Shown piece by piece: positions 28,543 through 37,507 of a stretch of 64,000 nucleotides of DNA. The notes below the pieces were generated by a model that had not been told where the DNA came from, searched no databases, and was given only the letters and a program-made list of their open reading frames with translations. Source of the stretch: JBBDRJ01 sp963766295 (lineage in GTDB: Bacteria; Actinomycetota; JAICYB01); NCBI GenBank assembly GCA_963766295.1, contig CAVXYW010000001.1, forward strand, positions 372,001 to 436,000. Direction: 5' to 3'. How positions within the stretch are numbered: position 1 is the first letter of the stretch; the number at the start of each line of letters is the position of its first letter. The position numbers were made by a program, and so were the translations under genes.

Positions 28543-29880
28543 ATGACCCAGCCCGAGACCCATTACGCGCAGAGCGGCGACCTCTACATCGGCTATCAGG
28601 CGATCGGCTCCGGGCCGCCGCTCGTCTACATCGAAGACTTTGGGCATTGCATCGAGCTGATGTGGGAAGAGCCCCGTCTGCGTCGGTTCCTCGAGCGGCT
28701 CTCCTCGTTTAGCCAACTCATCATGTTCGACCAGCGAGGGACCGGCGTGTCCGACCCACGACCGGAGGGCGGACCGGGGTCACTCGAGGAATCCATCGAC
28801 GACATCATCGCCGTGGCCACTGCCGTCGGTTTCGAACAATCAGTTCTGCTCGGCGTCGGTTCGGGTGGGCCCGTCGCCTGCCTCTACGCCGCGACCCATC
28901 CGGGTCGCGTGACGGCCCTCGTCCTCGTCAACGCGTTCGCCCGTCTTGTACGTGCGCCTGACCATCCTTGGGGCATCCCACAAGACGCGTTGGATCTTGT
29001 CGTGCGAGAAGGCCAACTCGGTTGGGGTAAAGGCGGCGGCGCCGAAATCATGGCGCCGAGTCTCGAGCACGACAAAAGCTTTCGTGTGTGGCTGGGGCGA
29101 TGGCGACGTCTCGGTGCCAGCCCAGGTCGCGCCGGCGCGAGCCTGCGCATGATGTACGAGACCGACGTCCGCCACGTGCTCGGTGGGATTACAGCGCCCA
29201 CGCTTGTCATCCAGCGCAAGGGAGACCGTCACGTGAGACTCGGACACGGTGCCAACCTGGCCGAGCGGATTCCCGGAGCCCGTTACGTCGAGCTCGACGG
29301 GATCGACCATTTCCCTTGGGTGGGCGATGCAGATTCGATCCTCGATGAGGTCGAGGAGTTCGCGACTGGCACACGTCCGGCGCGCGAGCCTGATCGCGTG
29401 TTGGCCACGATCCTGTTCACCGACATCGTTGGCTCGACCGAGCGCACGGTCGAAGTCGGCGACCACCGCTGGCGCCAACTGCTCGACGCTCATGACATTG
29501 CCGTCGAGCGTCAGCTCGAACGGTATCGAGGGAATAAGGTGCACGGTGTCGGCCTCGGCGATGGCGTCTTGGCCGTCTTCGACGGACCCGCGCGAGCTAT
29601 CCGCTGCTCATCGGACATCCGCGCTGCGCTCAGAGGCATCGGCCTGGAGATTCGAGCCGGACTTCATGCGGGTGAGGTCGAGGTGCGCGATCAGGACGTG
29701 ACCGGTATCGCGGTCAATATCGCCAGGCGTGTCTGCGACTTGGCGGCCGGCAACGAGCTGCTTGTGTCGAGCACCGTTAAGGATCTCGTTGCCGGCTCGG
29801 GCGTCGCGTTCGCCGAGCACGGAGAGCACACGCTTAAAGGCGTACCGGGAGCTTGGCGACTTTATCGCGTTGCGGACTAG
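28543..29880 (+). CDS. alpha/beta hydrolase-adenylate cyclase fusion
   Basis: The 445-residue protein joins an alpha/beta hydrolase (about 1-285) to a class III nucleotide cyclase (about 288-445). The hydrolase half has MFDQRGTGVSDP, the nucleophile elbow GVGSGGPVA and a terminal GIDHFPWVGD with the catalytic His. The cyclase half has FTDIVGST (first metal Asp), GNKVHGVGLGDGVLAVF (base-selecting Lys and second Asp) and VNIARRV (transition-state Asn and Arg), so it looks active. Such fusions are frequent in mycobacteria and are thought to couple a small-molecule sensor to cAMP production. A TAGGCT -10-like hexamer at 28527-28532 suggests a very short leader. Its end overlaps the convergent next gene by 47 bases. 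Confidence 0.88.
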   Translation: MTQPETHYAQSGDLYIGYQAIGSGPPLVYIEDFGHCIELMWEEPRLRRFLERLSSFSQLIMFDQRGTGVSDPRPEGGPGSLEESIDDIIAVATAVGFEQSVLLGVGSGGPVACLYAATHPGRVTALVLVNAFARLVRAPDHPWGIPQDALDLVVREGQLGWGKGGGAEIMAPSLEHDKSFRVWLGRWRRLGASPGRAGASLRMMYETDVRHVLGGITAPTLVIQRKGDRHVRLGHGANLAERIPGARYVELDGIDHFPWVGDADSILDEVEEFATGTRPAREPDRVLATILFTDIVGSTERTVEVGDHRWRQLLDAHDIAVERQLERYRGNKVHGVGLGDGVLAVFDGPARAIRCSSDIRAALRGIGLEIRAGLHAGEVEVRDQDVTGIAVNIARRVCDLAAGNELLVSSTVKDLVAGSGVAFAEHGEHTLKGVPGAWRLYRVAD

Positions 29881-30682
29881 CGTCGGCCCAGATAACGAAG
29901 CGATCGAGGAGCTGGCCCGCCATTTCTCCATCGGCTTCGATCCCGCCGGCGGCCAACGCCCACTCCGCTCGACCCGTCACAACGAAGAGATAGGCAAGTG
30001 TCGTCCCTGTGACGCTGTCGGGCGTAGCCGGGTCCGGATCAACGAAGCGTCCCCGACCCGCCTCGATTACCAGGTCCCGCTTGATGGCATGCGGACCGGT
30101 GAGGTCGAGACGCGCGCGGAACCCGTCAGCTAGAAAGCCGCGCTTCACCGCGCCCCACGGCGTCAACTCGATAGCGCGCGCTATGCAGAGGTCGAGCGCC
30201 AATGGCATCGTCTCCGGGGCGAGAGGCAGACCCATCGCCGCACGGAGGTCGAGGACATGGATGAACGAGTCCAGCAGTGCGACGTAGACGAGCTGGCGCA
30301 GATTGCTAACACCGGGAGGACCTGCGGACGCCTCATCCCAATCCGCGGCACCCATGGATCGGAACCTCTCGAGCTGGGCGTCCGTCGCGCGGACTAGCTC
30401 ATCGAGAAGTTGGTCCGCCGACCACGATTGCCGAGCGGCAATCGCGAAGTCGCCGAAGGCGTTGATCCCCTCGTGCGTCGGAGTGAAACCTTCGGGCGGT
30501 GCAGGCTGCTCGAATCCGGCGAGGCTCGAGGTGCCGGCGGCAACATGGGAGACGAGCTCGTGGACGGTCCAATCTTCGCAAGGAGTCGGTTTGCGCCAAT
30601 CCTCTGCAGAAAGGGAGCCGAGGAGCTCACGCATGGATAGCCAGACCTGCTCGACCGCGACGGCGAGTTCGTCCATGCTCAT
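29834..30682 (-). CDS. maleylpyruvate isomerase family mycothiol-dependent protein
   Basis: The 282-residue product belongs to the MDMPI/DinB-like metalloprotein fold: VWLSMRELLGSLSAEDWRKPTPCEDWTVHELVSHVAAG at the N-terminus and the second metal segment LLDSFIHVLDLRAAMG (HxxD). Family members use mycothiol as thiol cofactor. The substrate is unknown here. The ATG at 30682 (or 30676) is preferred to the far upstream frame start, which would overlap the divergent neighbour and encode low-complexity sequence. An MshB/Mca-like enzyme at 59.4 kb supports mycothiol in this organism. Confidence 0.82.
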   Translation of the reverse strand: MSMDELAVAVEQVWLSMRELLGSLSAEDWRKPTPCEDWTVHELVSHVAAGTSSLAGFEQPAPPEGFTPTHEGINAFGDFAIAARQSWSADQLLDELVRATDAQLERFRSMGAADWDEASAGPPGVSNLRQLVYVALLDSFIHVLDLRAAMGLPLAPETMPLALDLCIARAIELTPWGAVKRGFLADGFRARLDLTGPHAIKRDLVIEAGRGRFVDPDPATPDSVTGTTLAYLFVVTGRAEWALAAGGIEADGEMAGQLLDRFVIWADASPQRDKVAKLPVRL

Positions 30683-30752
30683 GAAGATAGCTCTGGCAGA
30701 ACCACACGCGTCAGGCGAGGTGGTCAAACGTTGTTGACAAGGAGGGCCAGGC

Positions 30753-31109
30753 ATGGACGATCCGCAGCTTGTTGCGCTGCACAAAGAGGCCCTCGCTTCG
30801 TGCGAGGGATTCAACAACAAAGACGTCGCGGCGTGGATGGATCCATTTCATGAGGACGCCATCACCTACAACGCCGCGTTCATGACGCTCGCGTCGATCC
30901 GGCCTTTGGCACCGACACTGATCGATTCGTACAAGAGCTTCAACATCGACAACGTAGACGGACGGATCGTGGGCGATACTGCGATCCTATTCGGCGACTT
31001 CATCATGGAGATGGCGGACGGATCCGTCACGAAAGGAGCCTTCACCTTCACCTTCGCGAAGGTAGACGGCGAATGGAAGAACCTCCTAAGCCACTACAGC
31101 CCGGCCTGA
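30753..31109 (+). CDS. SnoaL/NTF2-like domain protein
   Basis: The 118-residue protein fits an NTF2-like alpha+beta cone: HKEALASCEGFNNKDVAAWMDPFHEDAITYN, then GRIVGDTAILFGDFIMEMADGS and AFTFTFAKVDGEWKNLLSHYSPA. Such domains bind small ligands or act as isomerases and cyclases; no function can be assigned. It is preceded by AAGGAGGGCCAGGC, a good ribosome site, and is divergent from the maleylpyruvate isomerase-like gene. Confidence 0.75.
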   Translation: MDDPQLVALHKEALASCEGFNNKDVAAWMDPFHEDAITYNAAFMTLASIRPLAPTLIDSYKSFNIDNVDGRIVGDTAILFGDFIMEMADGSVTKGAFTFTFAKVDGEWKNLLSHYSPA

Positions 31110-31152
31110 GCCGGTAAGCTTCTGGCCGGCGCAGATGCGCCCCAGCCCCTTG

Positions 31153-31226
<74 letters not shown>

Positions 31227-31250
31227 CTATTAACAAAGGAAGGTGCAGTC

Positions 31251-31382
31251 ATGGCCAAGACCCGTAAATGGTTCCTCCTCGGATTGCTCGGAACGGTGGT
31301 CGGCATGGCGGTAAAACTCGTCAGGGGGCGACGATCCGAACAGGTCGAGCTCGGACGCTGGGAGCCACCCAAAGAGTCGTAG
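31251..31382 (+). CDS. 43-residue membrane microprotein between two tRNAs
   Basis: A short frame reads MAKTRKWFLLGLLGTVVGMAV in its first half and ends EQVELGRWEPPKES. It has one hydrophobic helix behind a basic start, then a basic and acidic tail. A clear ribosome site (AAAGGAAGG) precedes the ATG by seven bases. It fills nearly all the space between the two tRNA genes. I do not recognise a family. Confidence 0.6.
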   Translation: MAKTRKWFLLGLLGTVVGMAVKLVRGRRSEQVELGRWEPPKES

Positions 31383-31389
31383 TGGCATC

Positions 31390-31462
31390 GGGGATGTAGC
31401 TCAGGTGGTAGAGCGCCGCCCTTGCACGGCGGAGGCCGCCGGTTCGAATCCGGCCATCTCCA
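31390..31462 (+). tRNA. alaT: tRNA-Ala (TGC)
   Basis: A 73-base cloverleaf: acceptor GGGGATG/CATCTCC, D-arm GCTCAGGTGGTAGAGC, anticodon stem CCGCC/GGCGG around CTTGCAC (anticodon TGC), T-arm with GTTCGAATC, discriminator A, no encoded CCA. Confidence 0.97.
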
Positions 31463-31495
31463 CTAGGCGGTGACGCCGGCCTCAACCGGTAATCT

Positions 31496-32311
31496 GTGCG
31501 GACCGTGAGCGCCGATCTGCAGGCCACAGTCCGGAACCATCCGTTGTGGTACCACACCCTGGATCTCGGTTCGGGAGTGGTGACACCCGGTTGGTTCGAT
31601 CTGCGTCCGATCGTGAATCTGTTGCCCTGGCCGGACGTCCGCGGCAAGCGCTGCCTCGACGTCGGCACCTACGACGGGTTCCTAGCCTTCGAACTCGAGA
31701 AGCGAGGAGCGTCCGAGGTGGTTGCTACCGACATCAGCGATCACACGCAGTGGGACTGGCCCGTCGCCATGCGAGCGCGAGGTCCAGATGTTCTCGCTCA
31801 GATCGCAGGGCCGGAGAAGGGCGGCGGGTTCCGTATCGCCAAAGAAGCTCTCGGCTCGTCTGTTGAGAGACTCGAGCTCAGTGTTTACGACCTGAGTCCG
31901 GACAAGATAGGCACGTTCGACGTCGTCGTTTGCGGGAGCCTGATGCTGCACCTTCGGGACCCGTTGCGAGCACTGGCCGCGATCCGCAGCGTTTGTTCGG
32001 ACCGCTTCATGTCCATTGAGGCGATCGATCTGCCCCTGACGGTTGCGCACCCGCGCCGACCCGTTCAGAGGATCGACGGCGTAGGTGGACAGGTGCACTG
32101 GACGCTCCCGAACGTGGCAGCACACAAGCAGATGGTTCGCGCCTCAGGGTTCGAGATCGAGCGTTCGACCGGTGCCTACTCGGAGCCCTACGGGCCGTCA
32201 CATCCAAAGGGAGGCGGCGGAATCGTCGAGTTGGGCAAGGCCGCTTTGCAACGCGTGATGACGAAGCGGACCGGCGTGCCTCACGCGGCTGTTCTTGCCC
32301 GCGTCTCCTAA
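31496..32311 (+). CDS. SAM-dependent methyltransferase (CmoB/DUF1698-like)
   Basis: The 271-residue protein is a class I methyltransferase: motif I as RCLDVGTYDGFLAFELEKRGA, motif II VVATDIS, and the post-motif VVVCGSLMLHLRDPLRALAAIRSV. The N-terminal YHTLDLGSGVVTPGWFDLRP and GSLMLHLRDP resemble tRNA uridine 5-oxyacetic acid (carboxymethyl)transferase relatives, though a true CmoB role is not shown. The GTG at 31496 gives the longest frame. A TAATCT -10-like hexamer at 31490-31495 makes leaderless translation from the in-frame GTG at 31505 plausible. Confidence 0.75.
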   Translation: MRTVSADLQATVRNHPLWYHTLDLGSGVVTPGWFDLRPIVNLLPWPDVRGKRCLDVGTYDGFLAFELEKRGASEVVATDISDHTQWDWPVAMRARGPDVLAQIAGPEKGGGFRIAKEALGSSVERLELSVYDLSPDKIGTFDVVVCGSLMLHLRDPLRALAAIRSVCSDRFMSIEAIDLPLTVAHPRRPVQRIDGVGGQVHWTLPNVAAHKQMVRASGFEIERSTGAYSEPYGPSHPKGGGGIVELGKAALQRVMTKRTGVPHAAVLARVS

Positions 32312-32324
32312 AACAGCCGCTCTC

Positions 32325-33101
32325 ATGAGCATCGAGGTCGTGCCGGCTCTTCGCGCGCAACGAGACCTTCTAGAGCTGCCGCGCGGGATGGAACGTTTCG
32401 ACGAGTACGTGAAGACCATGATCGATGACCACGAGCGGGTGATCTTGCCTCTGCAAACTTTCAATCCCATGTCGCGCGAGCACGTGGCAGAAGTGCTCGA
32501 CGCTCTCTTAGAAATGGGAGCCGAGGAGATCGCTGCCGACGCTGCGCAGGTCGCCGATCGAAGGATCGGAGGGATCGAACGGCCCATGCGGATCTTCATC
32601 GTCGTTGCCGACGATGCGCGCGGCGGATGGACGGACCGGTCGATCACCGACTACGAGTTCCGATTCACGAAGAAGGCGATGCTCGGCGAAGGCTGGGTGC
32701 AGGTGCTTCAGTGGTCGAGCGAAGGCGCGTCGAGCGAGCGTCTGTACCGGGATGTGCAGGCCGAGATGTACCGGAGGCTGTACCTGGATCGCTTTGGCCT
32801 GCCGGAAACACTTGGCGAGATGTTTCGCCAGGAGGGGATGGCGTCGGCTTTCGCAGGTTCACCGGAACGAGACATGCCTGTCGATGATCTGGACTACACA
32901 CGCGAAACGATCAAGGCCCATCTGGATTCACGGGACAGAGGTGTGCATTTCGCATGCCTGTACGGCGACGAGGCGGCTGCGTCGTGTGGGTACGAGCCTT
33001 TGGGGTTCTCACCCTGGGCCGGGTTCGCCGTGGCTCATGCCGACGCGGTTGAAGGTGACACGCTGCCGGAAGCGCTCGTGGCTCAGGGAGTGCAGTCGTA
33101 G
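32325..33101 (+). CDS. conserved-looking protein of unknown function
   Basis: I do not recognise this 258-residue soluble protein. It starts MSIEVVPALRAQRDLLELPRG. Visible segments include FDEYVKTMIDDHERVILPLQTFNPM, RMRIFIVVADDARGGWTDR-like strands (as PMRIFIVVADDARGGWT) and a Tyr/Arg-rich RLYRDVQAEMYRRLYLDRFG. There is no signal peptide or membrane segment. The ATG at 32325 is preferred to one 30 bases earlier, which overlaps the methyltransferase end. Its 3' end overlaps the convergent secreted hydrolase gene by 19 bases. Confidence 0.7.
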   Translation: MSIEVVPALRAQRDLLELPRGMERFDEYVKTMIDDHERVILPLQTFNPMSREHVAEVLDALLEMGAEEIAADAAQVADRRIGGIERPMRIFIVVADDARGGWTDRSITDYEFRFTKKAMLGEGWVQVLQWSSEGASSERLYRDVQAEMYRRLYLDRFGLPETLGEMFRQEGMASAFAGSPERDMPVDDLDYTRETIKAHLDSRDRGVHFACLYGDEAAASCGYEPLGFSPWAGFAVAHADAVEGDTLPEALVAQGVQS

Positions 33102-34657
33102 GGAGCGTTGCCGAGGATCGAAGCGAGCATCACGTCCGGATGGTAGGCCTGCGCAAGCGAGCCCTTGTCCGGAATCGTTATGCACCGGCTCGGTCCGGGT
33201 CCGGCCGGGCCGTCGGCGTCGTATTCGGACGCCGCGATCCGCGAGAGGCGTGGTCGCGCGGATGTCGCCCGCGAGCACGCGGCAGTATCGGCCCTTAGAT
33301 GGCAGTCGAAGTGATCGACGGCATACGCCGTTGACAAAGGCAGCGTCCAGATCGCTCGCGCGAGATGCGGAACGTTGGTGGTGTCGCCGTGCTGGCCGCC
33401 CTCGATGAGGATCATCGATAGAGCACCACCGCCGGCTCCCGACGCGCGATGCACGTCGTACCAGTCCTTGGTTCCGATCGGGCCGTCCGTTGCATTGAAG
33501 CCGTTGCTTGCGTCGTAGCCCGGGATGTCGTAATCGGCCGTCTGAAGTTGCAGCGGGATGTCGATCGAGTCGAGCTTGGTGAATCCTGAGATCGCGACGG
33601 CCGCTCCGACCGGTGGGAGGTCGCGCCCTTCGGGGTCGGCGCCGCGCACCAAGGTTTGCAGGTATCCCATCGTTGCCAGCGAACCCATCGACTGCCCGAA
33701 GATCCCGATGCGCGTCGCATCGACCTTGTCGACCACGGGGTTGGCGACGTTGTCTCCTGCCGGCGCGTAATCCGGATCGGCCAAAGGTACGAGTCGAGGT
33801 ACCGTGCCGCTTACGGGCGTGATGTCGTCGCCGACCAGCCACCTAACTGCGTCCCAAAGATCGCGACAAGCGCCGGGCACGACGCAATCGGGCACGGCCG
33901 GCGTGATAAACGCGAGATCGAAGCCGGACCCCTCGCTGTCGCCTTGTCCGGCCGGGTCGTAGGTGAGAACGATGTAGCCGCTTCTCGCTGCCGTCATCGC
34001 ATATGCGTAGTAATCGGCCTGCCGAGAGATAAACCCCGGAGCAAAGACAACGGCAGGCCTCGGTGGAGCGTCGGGATCGGTTGCGCCGTCCGGCAGCCAT
34101 AACCGCGCGGCAAGGACCAGGCCCCGCGAATCGACGATCTCGACCTTTCGGACGGTGCCGGTCTTGAAGTTTCCAGCTGCTGCGCAATCACCGGATGTCG
34201 TCTCGTAAGTGACCTTCCCGTCCATGGCGATACACGGGTATCGGAACGGTGCGGTGGCGAGCGCTCTCGAGTTGTCGACGTCGTAATCGGCGGAGTTTCC
34301 GTGGGTGCCGTCGTTGTTCCAATCCGGCATGAAGTAGGGATTGCCGGTGGAAGCTACGTTGACGCCGAGCAGGGTCGGACGCGCGTGCGTCGTGCCGTCG
34401 ACGGCGGCCTGAAGCAACTGCTCGGGGGTCGTCGGTTCGGCAAGACGAGCCGTAAGGCGGCCCGGAACGTTCACGAAGTTCGACTCGAAGGAATAGATGC
34501 CCAGCATGGGGTCCGAACCATCGGCGACCGGACCTGCGAACAGATCAAAGGGAGACAAGACCGGATAGAGAGGATCCGGCTCCGCGGCGGCCGCACCCGG
34601 TGTCAACGACGCAGCGATCGCGATCAGCGCGCCGCAGATGAAAAAGCGTTTGCGCAT
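33083..34657 (-). CDS. secreted alpha/beta hydrolase
   Basis: The 524-residue product has a signal peptide (MRKRFFICGALIAIAASLTPGAAAA). After an N-terminal region with WNNDGTHGNS, it has an alpha/beta hydrolase core: FAPGFISRQADYYAYAMTAARSGYIVLTYDPAGQGDSEG, the nucleophile elbow GIFGQSMGSLATMGY, and a late His in EGGQHGDTTN. The substrate is unknown; esters are typical for the fold. The ATG shares one base with the stop of the ABC1 kinase gene upstream, so both are likely translated from the same TetR-led message. The C-terminus has paired Cys residues that could form disulfides. Confidence 0.82.
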   Translation of the reverse strand: MRKRFFICGALIAIAASLTPGAAAAEPDPLYPVLSPFDLFAGPVADGSDPMLGIYSFESNFVNVPGRLTARLAEPTTPEQLLQAAVDGTTHARPTLLGVNVASTGNPYFMPDWNNDGTHGNSADYDVDNSRALATAPFRYPCIAMDGKVTYETTSGDCAAAGNFKTGTVRKVEIVDSRGLVLAARLWLPDGATDPDAPPRPAVVFAPGFISRQADYYAYAMTAARSGYIVLTYDPAGQGDSEGSGFDLAFITPAVPDCVVPGACRDLWDAVRWLVGDDITPVSGTVPRLVPLADPDYAPAGDNVANPVVDKVDATRIGIFGQSMGSLATMGYLQTLVRGADPEGRDLPPVGAAVAISGFTKLDSIDIPLQLQTADYDIPGYDASNGFNATDGPIGTKDWYDVHRASGAGGGALSMILIEGGQHGDTTNVPHLARAIWTLPLSTAYAVDHFDCHLRADTAACSRATSARPRLSRIAASEYDADGPAGPGPSRCITIPDKGSLAQAYHPDVMLASILGNAPYDCTP

Positions 34658-36225
34658 CAAGTGCCGGCCATCAGCGTGATGGCTTCGGGGTACTTGGTCG
34701 CGAAGTACATGAAGATCGGCTCGATCTCCGCCATCAGATTGGCTTCGGGAGCCAGCGCAGCACCGAATCCGTTCAAGTACAGGACGTTCTTGAAGAACAG
34801 GACCATCTCCTTGGGGACGACCAGACCTGTGCGCGACAGGATGCGGATGATCGCGCTCATCGCCTCCGCCATCTGCTCCAGGCCCTTCGACATCTCACCG
34901 GCCTTGATCTCCATCGCGGCAGCCTGATCCGCGTATACCTGGAGCTCGGCGACCAGCTCGTCGAAGTTCGCGTCGATGGGCATCGCGCCGAATTCGCTCA
35001 TGGCAATGAGCTGCAGCCGTACGTCGTTGCGTGCGAATCCCACCATGAAGCGGACCAAAGCGGCGCGTTGATCGGCCGTCAGACGTCCGACGATGCCGAA
35101 GTCGACCAGCGAGAAGCCTCCGTCGGGAGCGATGAAGACATTGCCGGCATGAAGGTCACCGTGGAAGAGACCGTAGATCATCGTCTGCTCGAGCACGCTG
35201 GTGATGGCCAAGCGCAGGAGCTTTTCGCCGTCGACGGCGCCGGGATAAGCCTCGAGCGCGTCGGTGTAGCGGACGCCGGGCACCTTCTCCATAACCAGGA
35301 CGTTGCTCGCGACTAGATCCGGGATCGGGCGCGGATAGTGCACGTAGGTGTGTCCGGCGCTCTCGGAGGCGAGTGCGGCCTCGATGATGTTCACGGCCTC
35401 GAGCCGGAAGTCGAGTTCCTCCAAAACGATCTGCGCGAAGAGATTCACGAAGCCGGAGAGGTTGGCCATGCGCGCTTCGGCCACGAGTCGTTCGGCAACG
35501 CTCGAGAGCAAGGCCATCACTCGGATGTCCTCGGTGAACTTGCGACGCAGGCCGGGCCGCCGCACCTTTACGACGACTTCGGTTCCGTCCTTCAGCGTTG
35601 CGTTGTGCACCTGCGCGATGGACGCAGCGCCCATCGGCTCCGGGTCGAAGAACGCGAAGATGTCGTGCGGTGACTGGTCGAACGTCCGCTTGATGATCGA
35701 CTCGGCCACGCCGGGAGCAAGCGGTGGCACTTCGTCGCGACACCAGGCGAAGGCTTCGACCCATTCGTCCGGGAGTAGTCCCTTTGCCGAGGCGATGAAC
35801 TGCCCGAGTTTTACGTAGGCCGGGCCCCCGGCCGCAACGAGCTCTTGCGCACGCTCTACTGCCACGCTCGAGGCCGAGCGGCTCCCGTTACGTCGCTCTT
35901 TGGGTGATTTTCCGTCGCGTACCCGGCGAACATCGCTCGTTGCTCGGAAGATCTCGGCCAGCCCGTCCGGACCGACGGTGGTGATGACGCGTCCGCCGGT
36001 ACGGGCAACTGCGGAGATCGATCCCCATCCCAGAGACGGCTTCGATAGTCGCGCGGCTTTGTGCTGAAGGCGCAGACGTTCGGGAGGAGCTTTCTCGAGC
36101 CACAGTTCGGCGGCTTCCCGAAGACCTTCGCGCTTTGCGATCCAGGGCGAGTGCGGAAGAACATCTCGCATGTCGGGTAGAGGTGGAACGAGACTCTCTG
36201 CGCCGGCAACTTCGGGGATGCTCAT
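34657..36225 (-). CDS. ABC1/UbiB-family atypical kinase
   Basis: The 522-residue protein belongs to the ABC1/AarF/UbiB kinase-like family: the KxGQ motif in AYVKLGQFIASAKGLLP, the Ala-rich loop in GAASIAQVHNATLKDG with the following VVVKVRRPG lysine, catalytic loop FHGDLHAGNVFI, and the metal-binding SLVDFGIVG. Family members act in quinone or lipid metabolism, often at membranes. The ATG at 36225 overlaps the tetR stop by four bases, and its own stop overlaps the hydrolase start. The neighbouring SCP2 and R2lox genes across the shared promoter hint at lipid or quinone redox chemistry; this is inference. Confidence 0.88.
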   Translation of the reverse strand: MSIPEVAGAESLVPPLPDMRDVLPHSPWIAKREGLREAAELWLEKAPPERLRLQHKAARLSKPSLGWGSISAVARTGGRVITTVGPDGLAEIFRATSDVRRVRDGKSPKERRNGSRSASSVAVERAQELVAAGGPAYVKLGQFIASAKGLLPDEWVEAFAWCRDEVPPLAPGVAESIIKRTFDQSPHDIFAFFDPEPMGAASIAQVHNATLKDGTEVVVKVRRPGLRRKFTEDIRVMALLSSVAERLVAEARMANLSGFVNLFAQIVLEELDFRLEAVNIIEAALASESAGHTYVHYPRPIPDLVASNVLVMEKVPGVRYTDALEAYPGAVDGEKLLRLAITSVLEQTMIYGLFHGDLHAGNVFIAPDGGFSLVDFGIVGRLTADQRAALVRFMVGFARNDVRLQLIAMSEFGAMPIDANFDELVAELQVYADQAAAMEIKAGEMSKGLEQMAEAMSAIIRILSRTGLVVPKEMVLFFKNVLYLNGFGAALAPEANLMAEIEPIFMYFATKYPEAITLMAGT

Positions 36226-36893
36226 GCGTCGGTCCTTTCTAAAGTTGTGGCAACAGCGGTGGCCGAACCGAACAGTCCGGACCATGCAAGCTCCGTAAGA
36301 CGGTCAACGAGTTCGTCTCGAGTCATCGTTTGCCGGAACAGCCACCACTCGGCCCCCACAAAGACGGAGCCGAGAACTCCGAAGGCCCAAAGTTCTGACC
36401 CCTTCGTGTCTAGGCCGGCGTCGCTAAGTTGATCGCGCAGAACGTCGGCAAGCCTTAAGCCCACCTCGATGACAAGTCGTTGACTGGCGAGCGTGTTCTC
36501 GCTGGCGGCAACTCCGCGGGCTAAAAACCGGTAGACGTGCGGCTCCAGCTCGACGAAACCTATGAAGGTGTCGATCGCTTGCCGGACGGCCGTCCTCGGC
36601 TCGGCCCCGGCGGTGAAGCTCGCGAGCACCTCGTCGACCAGATCGACGGCGAAGTGCTCGGCGATCGCGGTGGCCAAGCCGGACTTGTCTCCGAAGTGCG
36701 TATAGAGGATGGGCTTGGTGATGCCGGCCTCTGCGGCCAGCTCGTCCATGGAGGCTTCGGGGCCGAGGCGCCGGATGGCCCTCACAGAGGCCTGGAGGAG
36801 CTCCTCACGGCGTACGGCGGGATCGGGGGCCGGACCCGGGGGGCGTCCGACACGCCGCTCACCGGCGTGTTTGCGAGGGGTTGCGCTCCGCAC
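36222..36893 (-). CDS. TetR-family transcriptional regulator
   Basis: The 223-residue protein has a TetR N-terminal helix-turn-helix (SMDELAAEAGITKPILYTHFGDKSGL) after a basic, proline-rich lead (GRRVGRPPGPAPDP-like), and a helical ligand-binding C-terminal half. It starts GTG at 36893. It heads a three-gene unit with the ABC1 kinase and secreted hydrolase, all overlapping, and is divergent from the SCP2-R2lox unit. The shared intergenic region carries a repeated AGTAA/TTACT element that is the likely operator. Confidence 0.88.
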   Translation of the reverse strand: MRSATPRKHAGERRVGRPPGPAPDPAVRREELLQASVRAIRRLGPEASMDELAAEAGITKPILYTHFGDKSGLATAIAEHFAVDLVDEVLASFTAGAEPRTAVRQAIDTFIGFVELEPHVYRFLARGVAASENTLASQRLVIEVGLRLADVLRDQLSDAGLDTKGSELWAFGVLGSVFVGAEWWLFRQTMTRDELVDRLTELAWSGLFGSATAVATTLERTDA

Positions 36894-36901
36894 CTACTGA
36901 G

Positions 36902-36920
36902 AGTAACTTACTGGTAGTAA
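36902..36920. promoter_or_regulatory. three-half-site operator candidate for the TetR regulator
   Basis: AGTAACTTACTGGTAGTAA holds three copies of the half-site AGTAA/TTACT in alternating orientation, spaced by C and GGT. It sits between the divergent tetR and SCP2 genes, as expected for an autoregulatory operator. Confidence 0.6.
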
Positions 36921-36946
36921 ATGTCAATCCCGAGGTCCCAAGACTC

Positions 36947-37498
36947 GTGAAACTTTTCCCGATCACCCGGAAGATCGCCGCCACCGGTCTGCGCAGCTAC
37001 GTGCGGGTGGCCGGACGCATGTTCGGCATGCCGGCGGGCGTGCTCCAGGTCGTCGGCCAGGTCACGCACTGGCTGGACCCGGTCGATACGGACGGCGCCC
37101 ATCCCTTCTTGTCCGATGAGTGGCTCGACGAGACCCGGATCATCCGTGAGTCGTATCGCGGACGCAACAGCGTCGTCCCACCGGTTCTTCGCGTGAACCA
37201 GGTGATCAACGAGGTCCCGTTTGGGGCGAGCATCGTTCACGCGCACCTCGACACGAGTTCCGGAGATGTCGAATTCGACTTGGGACATCTCACCGAACCC
37301 GACCTGACGGTTACGACCTCTTATGAAGTAGCGAAGGCGCTCATCGTTGACGCCGATATGAACGCCGCGATGCAGGCCTTCATGTCCGGCGCCGTGACGG
37401 TCGATGGCGACATCATGAAGCTCATGGCGTTGAGCGCCATGCCGGTTGATCCGTTAGCTCTAGAAGCCTCTGAGAAGATTCGAGCTATCACCGCATAG
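36947..37498 (+). CDS. SCP2 sterol-binding-like protein
   Basis: The product (183 residues from the chosen GTG) fits the SCP2-type lipid-binding fold in its second half: GASIVHAHLDTSSGDVEFDLGHLTEPDLTVTTSYEVAKALIVD, then AMQAFMSGAVTVDGDIMKLMAL, typical of SCP2 domains. The frame is open back to 36881, but that start would overlap tetR and the operator, so GTG at 36947 is preferred. The R2lox gene follows nine bases after the stop. Confidence 0.75.
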   Translation: MKLFPITRKIAATGLRSYVRVAGRMFGMPAGVLQVVGQVTHWLDPVDTDGAHPFLSDEWLDETRIIRESYRGRNSVVPPVLRVNQVINEVPFGASIVHAHLDTSSGDVEFDLGHLTEPDLTVTTSYEVAKALIVDADMNAAMQAFMSGAVTVDGDIMKLMALSAMPVDPLALEASEKIRAITA

Positions 37499-37507
37499 GA
37501 GGAAGAA

